DNA of 64,000 nucleotides from Anthopleura xanthogrammica (Eukaryota > Cnidaria > Anthozoa > Actiniaria > Actiniidae). This document shows, piece by piece, positions 57,700 through 64,000 of this stretch (positions are counted from its first letter, which is position 1; each line of letters starts with the position of its first letter). The translations under genes and the position numbers were made by a program. Under the pieces are notes generated by a model. The model was given only the letters and a program-made list of their open reading frames with translations, made no database searches and had not been told where the DNA came from. The stretch covers positions 11,273,351 through 11,337,350 of the forward strand of contig OZ025213.1 of NCBI GenBank assembly GCA_964019055.1. Direction: 5' to 3'.

Positions 57700-57887
57700 A
57701 TCTTGAGATGCTTTATCAGATGACAAAACTTGTCACTGTAAAGCAGCAATGCCTATTGGTTAGTTCTAGTGGTAAGGTCTTCACAATATGGTGCGTAGCA
57801 CAGTAATTAGTGTGCTCTTCTCCTAATCTAATCTCTCGACTAAATTATTCCAACACGCAATGTTACAATGTAATTCCATTCCATGAT

Positions 57888-58547
57888 TTAGTAATCATCA
57901 TCGTCATCATCATCATCGTCATCACCACGTTTACCTCTGATAGATTTCTTCAAGAAAGTTGGTCCTGTAGTCTTGGGTTTATCTGGTGGCTGGCTCAGAT
58001 CTCCACTATAATTGATAACTTCAGCTCTGGCCAGTCTCCATTCCATCATTGCAGTTGAGAATTCATCATGTCCTCCAAGTTCATCAAACCCAGTAATCCT
58101 GTCAACAAATTTACCATCTTTTACCATTACCACCGTCGGCAAGACCTTGATACTCAACCTATCGCAGAGAAACTTGCATTTTCCTACGTCAATTTTCACA
58201 AATTTTGTTTCCACGTGTTTGGGAGCCAAAAGGGCGAGATGTTTGTCCACAATCTTGCAACGAAATGTTGAATCGCGGTAAAAATGACACACAACTCTAG
58301 GGCTATCCTTCGTCTCAGGGAAGAAGTCCGGCTCACTACCTATCTCAGAATAAGTACCATGGCCTTTCTGGAGCCAATCGTTCTTCAATTGGGCCTGTTT
58401 TTTCAGCGCTTGGAGTCTTTTTTCTCGTAGTTCATCCATATCGTCTGATGTCATCTTTTCAAGCCGGTCAATCTCTGAGTCAACTTGCTCCTCAACTATC
58501 TTTGCTGCCTGGAGAACTGTATCTTGTATATTTTGCTGGATATCCAT
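57888..58547 (-). CDS. TXNDC9: Thioredoxin domain-containing protein 9
   Basis: Single-exon, 219 aa, against 226 in human. The N-terminal helix (residues about 1-60) is followed by a thioredoxin-like fold (about 80-185) with conserved family blocks VCHFYRDSTFRCKIVDKHL, HVETKFVKIDV and IKVLPTVVMVKDGK. The redox CxxC is absent, as in the family (phosducin-like proteins), leaving a lone FRC. The C-terminus is an unusually long acidic run of Asp before the final Tyr. Known role: modulation of the CCT/TRiC chaperonin and of tubulin and actin folding in the cytosol. It shares a divergent promoter with TRMT10A. Confidence 0.93.
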   Translation of the reverse strand: MDIQQNIQDTVLQAAKIVEEQVDSEIDRLEKMTSDDMDELREKRLQALKKQAQLKNDWLQKGHGTYSEIGSEPDFFPETKDSPRVVCHFYRDSTFRCKIVDKHLALLAPKHVETKFVKIDVGKCKFLCDRLSIKVLPTVVMVKDGKFVDRITGFDELGGHDEFSTAMMEWRLARAEVINYSGDLSQPPDKPKTTGPTFLKKSIRGKRGDDDDDDDDDDY

Positions 58548-58856
58548 TTTGATCCTTATTCTACCTCAAAATACTATTTTAAGTGAATAATATTATAATT
58601 TAAGCGATTTTAAAGAGGTTTTTCTGAGGCGAGTGAAGCTCTTTCTGTCTTTTCTAAAATGGCGGGCGAGTTTTGAAAGTCGTTACCAGGCGACCTCTTC
58701 ATAAATTATTCATGAGTGAGGAAGTCTGGGAACCGCCATGACTGCAATGTCTCCTGGGTAATTCAAAATGGCGGACGAACTGTAAAGAAGTGAAAAAATT
58801 TAGTACTTTTTGTTGTGAATTCTACTGCAGAAAGCTGTTGAATTTAAATTTAAACA
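58548..58856. promoter_or_regulatory. Bidirectional promoter of TXNDC9 and TRMT10A
   Basis: 309 bp separate the two opposing start codons, so this must serve both genes. Two AAAATGGCGG motifs (about 58657 and 58764) resemble YY1 sites, and both read on the plus strand. No TATA box is obvious. Inference from spacing and motif content. Confidence 0.7.
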
Positions 58857-59966
58857 ATGAGTTTGACTATAGAGGAGCCTGAAGCAGCAGTAGGCTCAAT
58901 ATTGAGGTCTGAGGAAGAGGAAGTTTCTCGCAATTTTGATTCAAAGGATGTTAAAAATCCAAGTTTTCAAGACGAAGCTGAAAGACAAGACGATGGACTG
59001 AACAACGACGATTCTTCTTGTGAAAAGAATACGAAGAAAATAAGATTAGAAGATTCATCTTTAGAATGTAAGAACAATAGTGGACAAACAATGTCTAAGT
59101 CCCAGAGGAAAAGATTGATAAAACAGCAAAAATATTTAGAAATTAAGAAGTTACGAAAATTACAGAAGAAAGAAAAGAAGAGGTTAAAACGAGAACAACG
59201 AGAACTTGAGGGCGAGAAGGTCCAAGAGGAGACGGGAAATGCAAAGCATGTGAAGAAGTACAAAACTATGGATTGTGAGGATGCCTTGCCTCTTAAGGTT
59301 GTAATTGATCTGAGTTTTGATGACCTCATGTCGGAAAAAGATATAAAAAAATTAATGAAGCAAGTTCAACGCTGTTATTCAGAGAATCGGCGATCTCCTC
59401 ACCCTTTGCAGCTCTACTTGACAAGCTTCGGAGGCAAATCAAAACAGAGACTTGATGATCTTAATGGGCATTACGTAAGCTGGGATGTTCATATCAAGGA
59501 TGATTCCCTCACAGAAGTATTCCCTAAAGAGGATATAGTATACTTGACTTCAGATTCTCCTAACGTCCTCAAAGAATTTGACATGTCAAAGACGTATGTG
59601 ATTGGTGGGCTCGTTGACCATAATCACCACAAAGGACTATGTTACAATATGGCGCTAGAGAAAGGATTGGGCCATGCGCAGCTACCCATTGGAGATTTCA
59701 TGAAATTGGCATCAAGGACAGTACTGACCGTTAATCAAGTGTTTGAGATTATCTCATTTTATACTGAGAGTAAGGATTGGGGTGATGCTTTTAACAAGGT
59801 TATGCCCCAAAGAAAGTTAACGCCGAAGGTTAGAAAGAGGGGTAAAAACAGGGGGGTGCAGGATGAAGAAGAGAATAAGGATGACGTTGAAGGTGGAGAT
59901 TCCTGTAAAGTTGTTAATAACTCAGATGATGATGACGATGATGACAATGATGATGATCTAAAATAG
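58857..59966 (+). CDS. TRMT10A: tRNA (guanine-9) N1-methyltransferase, TRM10 family
   Basis: Single-exon, 369 aa. The N-terminal third is charged with a basic coiled region ([18 protein letters not shown]), the middle is a SPOUT methyltransferase domain (about 140-320). The conserved block [14 protein letters not shown] contains the general-base Asp, followed by HAQLPIGDF and [10 protein letters not shown], which form the SAM-binding knot in this family. The C-terminus ends in an Asp-rich run (GATGAT repeats). Known role: m1G9 methylation of nuclear and cytosolic tRNAs using SAM. TRMT10A and TRMT10B are close; the match to the VDHNHHKG block and tail fits A best. Intronless, unlike vertebrate orthologues. 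Confidence 0.9.
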   Translation: MSLTIEEPEAAVGSILRSEEEEVSRNFDSKDVKNPSFQDEAERQDDGLNNDDSSCEKNTKKIRLEDSSLECKNNSGQTMSKSQRKRLIKQQKYLEIKKLRKLQKKEKKRLKREQRELEGEKVQEETGNAKHVKKYKTMDCEDALPLKVVIDLSFDDLMSEKDIKKLMKQVQRCYSENRRSPHPLQLYLTSFGGKSKQRLDDLNGHYVSWDVHIKDDSLTEVFPKEDIVYLTSDSPNVLKEFDMSKTYVIGGLVDHNHHKGLCYNMALEKGLGHAQLPIGDFMKLASRTVLTVNQVFEIISFYTESKDWGDAFNKVMPQRKLTPKVRKRGKNRGVQDEEENKDDVEGGDSCKVVNNSDDDDDDDNDDDLK

Positions 59967-60702
59967 AACATGAAATGACAATGACAACAGAATGATCTCA
60001 AAATTAAATTAACTTCACCTAGAAAAGGTAACTGAGTGGAGCCAATTGAATTTGCTCAAATGACCATGAAAAATGGCTCCAAGTTGATATTGGACTTGAT
60101 GTGTTCATACATTTAATGCATTTTATCAAGTCTAACCTTGACTTGGAGCCATCATGTTGTGGCCACTCAAATTTAAGAAAGGTCTATTGCCTGAGCCAAC
60201 AAGGCCAAAGAGTGACAACTAATGAAGTGCTAGCTACTGTAACCTTAGATGCTGGTCAAGCAAGACAAGGAATTAAAGACTGAGTTAAAACCAAGAAACA
60301 TGCAAATATCAAAATATTTATTAATGAATTTACAACAAAATAATATACAATCTTCATGGATGTACATGGATTTGATTAATGATGATGATGATGATGATGA
60401 TGAAATATACTCGTGAACAAAATCATTACATCAACAAACTATAAATAGCATTACTATTACAGGGGCTATATACACCACGTCCGTTAAACAAAGCAAATTA
60501 TCGAGTGGAAACCTATAAATGGTTATGTTCAAGCAAAGTGATTGGCTAAGATGCATGTGTGGATTTCCTGTCTCATGACTGGTCCAGAAGGAAGCCATTT
60601 CAGTGCTGAAATATCATTCATTTCCACTTCCTAAGAATTCTGCTTTATACATTTATAAATATTCTTCATAGTACCAACAGTTTTTCTCTTAATTTTTGTT
60701 GG

Positions 60703-60831
60703 TTAAGGCCCGGTTTAGATGTCGAATTTCACATGTGCCGAATCTAATGTAAATGAGCAAAACCTATTTGTTTGAATTCATTTGCCTTAGATTCTGCACA
60801 TGTGAAATTCGACGTCTAAACCAGGCCTTAC
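60703..60831. mobile_element. MITE with AAGGCCCGGTTTAGA ends
   Basis: TAAGGCCCGGTTTAGATGTC and GAATTTCACATGTGCCGAAT pair with ATTCTGCACATGTGAAATTC and GACGTCTAAACCAGGCCTTA. Arms about 45 bp. Terminal sequence suggests a non-autonomous DNA transposon; superfamily not assigned. Confidence 0.8.
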
Positions 60832-61459
60832 AAGGACAGGTGTAAGAGCGCTTTCATTTATTAAATATCTAGGTGTCTTTTTCAAATAATTCTACTTCTT
60901 ACTTCATTAATTACAATTAACTTATTAAAATCTTTTCTACACAATTCAATTACATATTATTTACCACAACTCTTGATATTAACTACTAATATTAATTTTA
61001 TTTTAAAGATTATTTTCAAAATCCCATCAACCATTAGATTGTCTCATTAGAATATTGTAAATGAAATATTGTCTACGAAGACGTCGGTCATATGGTACAC
61101 ATTTCATTATTAGGTGATATTTAGATACATGTGGATAGTGTAGATTATAACCAGGCTACTAGAAAAAGGTTTCTGTAATACTTTCACTTGACAGATCTCA
61201 ACACTTTTAGTTTTCTGTGAATTTACAACTCTACATCTCGGTTTTTGACTTCTGTCAAACAAAATTTTACTAGGCTCTTTTAAGTTTCATGACAGAAATA
61301 ATTCCAAAACACCAAAAAATGAGCTGGAGTTGTCTGGATCCTAGAAGCACTCCAAACCAACTTTTTCAGCTAATGTTTTCCACTCTTTCAAAACGTAATA
61401 CTAAAAAAATTCTACGATTGGATAAATTGAGTCTTATTGTTTTGTTAAGTACATGTAAC

Positions 61460-61632
61460 TAGCTAGTTTCCTTAGCAGCTGTTTTTAGTTTTGTTCCATT
61501 CCCCAGTGGTCGACTCCTCTCCCCTACAAATCTGACAGGAATGAGGAGTGAGACATCCATTCGTGGGGAGAGTAGCAGACGGCGGGGGAATGGAAGAAAA
61601 CTAAAAATGGCTGCTAAGGAGACTAGTAGCTA
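61460..61632. repeat. Palindromic element
   Basis: TAGCTAGTTTCCTTAGCAGC and TGTTCCATTCCCC on the left pair with GGGGGAATGGAAGAAAACTA and GCTGCTAAGGAGACTAGTAG on the right. The middle carries CTCCTCTCCCC against GGGGAGAGTAG. Confidence 0.75.
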
Positions 61633-62012
61633 GCCTGCGTGTATACAACATAACTGTGGTTATAAACCCAAGTTAAAGCCAGGCAGCCTGCACACAGGCT
61701 AGGTTTCTAGAAATTAGTACCATGGTACCATGAATCTAGCATGAAACAAAAATATATATGCAAACAAAATATTAATAATATTAATAATAATAATAATAAT
61801 AATAAACTTCCTAATAATCACAGATGTATCCTGTATTGTACCAATAAAATATAACTATAAATTTAGATTCTATTAATCTTTTGAATGAATCATATCATTG
61901 ATCTTTCGATAATTAAATATGAATGATAATCCACGATCACACATCACTCGTACTTTTAACTCTGTAGTGTGATCAGAGTATTGTATATTTGAGGCCATCT
62001 GTATTTAAACCT

Positions 62013-63469
62013 TTAAAGCTTGAAGTTATTGGATGTTGTTGGAACGAGACTATTGTGTGGACCCAAGAGACCAATGCGCTGCTTTTGCTTCCTTTGTTCT
62101 GTCATCTGCAGTCAAAAAGAAAATGGGTTAGAGTGATTACAGCGCTTCCAAATCCTGATAAAATATGGCATGGGTGGTGTAGTGGTTTACTGCTCGCCTC
62201 TCACCACTGTGGTCCAGGTTCAAGCCCTGGCTCGGGCTAGACCATAATTATGTGAGTTGAGCTTGTTTGATGTGTTGTTCTCTCCCCTGCCAAAAAGGTT
62301 TTTCTCAGGGTTCTCTGGTTTTCCTCCTCCATAAAAATCAACATGTGAGTTGAGTGTTGTATGTCGTAAATATAGAATGTAGTGGTGGTATGTGTGGAGC
62401 AAACCTCATGGAAGAACCCTGACGGGAAGTAATGGTTATAAAATATGTTTTTTCCATAAATATAAAATAAGGTTTTGGTGGACACCAATCAAAGTGTTTC
62501 CATGACATTGTCAGAAAGCTGAAGTTATCAAGGGAAATGTTATGTGGAATGTTGTGGAAATGCCTTGAATAATGTCCACCAACACCATCTTCATTGTGAC
62601 AGCAAATTGTATGATTTGATGCGCAGATGTTAGTGGACACTTTCTATTGAGTTGTGGTTTTCAATTGACTTTTAAACAAAAACATTCAAATCAGAACTCC
62701 TTGGGGAGGGTGTGGAGGAGGATTTAGATAAGACTAAGTCCACTCTTATCATGACCTACCTGTTCTCTGAGTTCAGACAGTTGCTGTGAGAGAGTTCCTA
62801 CTAGTTTAGCTGTGTTTTCAAGCTTGTCACTCAGATTACGCATCTCATTCTGTTCTCCCTCTCCTTCGTCAATGGCAAGACTCATTGCCTGCATCCTTGG
62901 AAACCAATCCAAGTTCTTTTCCTGTGATTTACAGATCAAAATTCAGTTCTTCTTAAGGTTTGAGATAGAGAGGTGGGTTTGTGGAAGGATATTTGTGTTA
63001 AGAGCACTAGTGGGCTTATAACCAAAAGGGCTTATAACTGGAAGGATAATTGCATTAGCAGACTAGTGGGCTTATAACCAAAAGGGCTTATAACTGAGGG
63101 GGCTTATAACTGAGGGGGCTTATAACTGGAAGGACATTTGTGATAGTGCACTAGTGGGCTCATAACTGAGGGGGGCTTATAACTGGAAGGATATTTGCAT
63201 TAGCGGACTACCAGGCTTATAACCAAGCTAAGAGAGCTTATTACTGGAAGGATATTTGTATTAGAAGACTAGTGGTCTTACAGCCAGTATTTGACATGAC
63301 TTCAATACCTTAATCATTTGAGCAACATAGCTTTCTGGTCCAGTAAATTCTGTAGGGTCTTTAACCTTGAGAAGTACGATGAAGAACAGATAATGCCACA
63401 TGTTGTGTTGAAGTTTGACGTGTTCTTCAAATGACACTGATTTATTATCAAATGCTGATCGGTCAAGAC
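62013..63469 (-). CDS. ITPR: Inositol 1,4,5-trisphosphate receptor, C-terminal exons (partial)
   Basis: Three exons: 63309-63469, 62760-62921, 62013-62105, about 138 codons including the stop. They encode the cytosolic C-terminal tail after the pore: [33 protein letters not shown] and [12 protein letters not shown], then [13 protein letters not shown] and a coiled coil ([19 protein letters not shown]), then [15 protein letters not shown]. All match the end of the IP3 receptor closely. The preceding exon should end in CFIC (zinc-binding linker) and lies beyond the window or is not found in 63.5-64.0 kb. Known role: tetrameric ER calcium release channel opened by IP3; the tail coiled coil couples the cytosolic and pore parts. 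Paralogue number cannot be told. Confidence 0.95.
62162..62345 (+). mobile_element. tRNA-derived SINE in an ITPR intron
   Basis: GCATGGGTGGTGTAGTGGTT (A box) and GGTTCAAGCCCTGGCTCGGG (B box), then GTTCTCTCCCCTGCCAAAAA and GTTTTTCTCAGGGTTCTCTG. The tail matches copies at 10.3, 11.7 and 13.4 kb. The head cannot fold as a complete tRNA. Confidence 0.75.
63020..63270. repeat. Degenerate tandem repeat in an ITPR intron
   Basis: Four to five diverged copies of a unit of about 55-70 bp built on GGAAGGATATTTGCATTAGC, GACTAGTGGGCTTATAACCA and AAAGGGCTTATAACTG. Copies vary in how many GGGCTTATAACTG blocks they contain. Confidence 0.8.
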
Positions 63470-64000
63470 CTACAGACATAAAAGAAATATATGACTTTGT
63501 AGTTCTTGAAAATATCCATGCCTACTTCATAGGCGTGGTTTAGATCTGACGATAGCAGTATTGTAGCTCATTTACAGTCCCATTTTTATAAAAGGTACAA
63601 AAATTACCAGTTTGGAAAACAGTAAAAAATTACAGTGTTGAATTTACAAAATGAGAATTAGGATCAGTTTTTTCTTATTTGTGTTTTTCTTTTTGATTTG
63701 GAGGTTAGTAATAATAATAATAATAATATGTACTTATTGACTGAGTGGGAGGTCCGAATGGGAAAATATTTGGCTCGAGGTCCTGAAGTACGGAACGAGC
63801 GCAGCGAGTTCCGTGCCAAGGACCGAGAGCCAAATATTTTCCCGTTTGGACCGACCTTAACTCAGTCAATAAGCATTTTATCATATGACCACATATAAAA
63901 AATCGATTTCAAAGCGTTTTTAATAAATGCGAATCAAAATGCGTAGTTTTTACATGATTGACGGCAGCGAGTCGAGTCCGAGGGAAATTATTACACTTTT
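63470..64000. other. ITPR intron with a long palindrome, window end
   Basis: No ITPR exon was recognised here. 63733-63873 is a near-perfect palindrome: ACTTATTGACTGAGTGGGAG and TATTTGGCTC pair with GAGCCAAATATTTTCCCG and ACTCAGTCAATAAG, with a CGGAACGAGCGCAGCGAGTTCCG centre (key parts only). An (AAT)n run precedes it at 63707. Confidence 0.7.

Larger units (their letters stand above)
55570..57887. other. Convergent gap between amylase and TXNDC9, packed with transposon remnants
   Basis: Holds a piggyBac-type MITE, an M2 MITE, an (AAT)n run at 57090-57128 and three successive hairpin elements at 57136-57699, all listed separately. No exon was recognised. Confidence 0.6.
59967..62012. other. 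Convergent intergenic region between TRMT10A and ITPR
   Basis: Contains a (GAT)n run at about 60380-60402, two hairpin elements (60703-60831 and 61460-61632) and an (AAT)n run at about 61770-61804. The remainder is AT-rich, presumably the 3' UTRs of both genes. No exon was recognised. Confidence 0.5.

Noticed and set aside
62162..62235. A functional tRNA gene
   Set aside because: A and B box words are present but arms do not pair into a cloverleaf, and the sequence continues into a SINE tail shared with other copies.

Overview
This is a gene-bearing stretch of an AT-rich animal nuclear genome. The content suggests an anthozoan cnidarian (coral or sea anemone), but that is inference. The evidence is short spliced exons with GT..AG introns, metazoan genes (ITPR, CRAMP1, ATP6AP1, ANKRD46, TXNDC9, TRMT10A), a secreted multidomain extracellular gene, and very many short palindromic transposon derivatives and tRNA-derived SINEs. 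No bacterial-type operon, CRISPR array or replicon feature was seen.

Layout. (1) 478-16042, minus: one 20-exon gene rebuilt here from splice sites, about 943 aa: signal peptide, PLAT, four EGF, two CCP/Sushi, two HYR, a third CCP-like module, two Eph/GCC2-type cysteine-rich modules, an Ig domain and a hydrophobic GPI-type tail. (2) 16.0-25.7 kb: no gene found; nested repeats, a telomere-motif palindrome, a 54-bp array and a large TACATGATGATGA array with a 617-bp duplication. (3) 25.7-32.9 kb: three single-exon genes of unknown function (221, 230 and 761 aa). (4) 33.76-39.47 kb: ATP6AP1, the V-ATPase accessory subunit. (5) 41.88-42.78 kb: an ANKRD46-like membrane protein. (6) 45.07-51.37 kb, minus: CRAMP1-like chromatin protein. 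(7) 53.70-55.57 kb: secreted GH13 alpha-amylase of fungal (Taka) type. (8) 57.89-59.97 kb: head-to-head intronless pair TXNDC9 / TRMT10A. (9) 62.01-63.47 kb, minus: the last three coding exons of an inositol trisphosphate receptor that continues past the window.

The genes are housekeeping or surface genes with separate promoters; apart from the divergent TXNDC9/TRMT10A pair I see no shared pathway. The most unusual items are the GPI-tailed PLAT/EGF/CCP/HYR/Ig mosaic, with symmetric phase-1 exons and a recently duplicated, decaying EGF exon; the fungal-type amylase; and the run of three intronless orphan genes. Much of the non-coding sequence is non-autonomous DNA transposons, three of which show TIR and target-site signatures of piggyBac, Tc1/mariner and hAT types.
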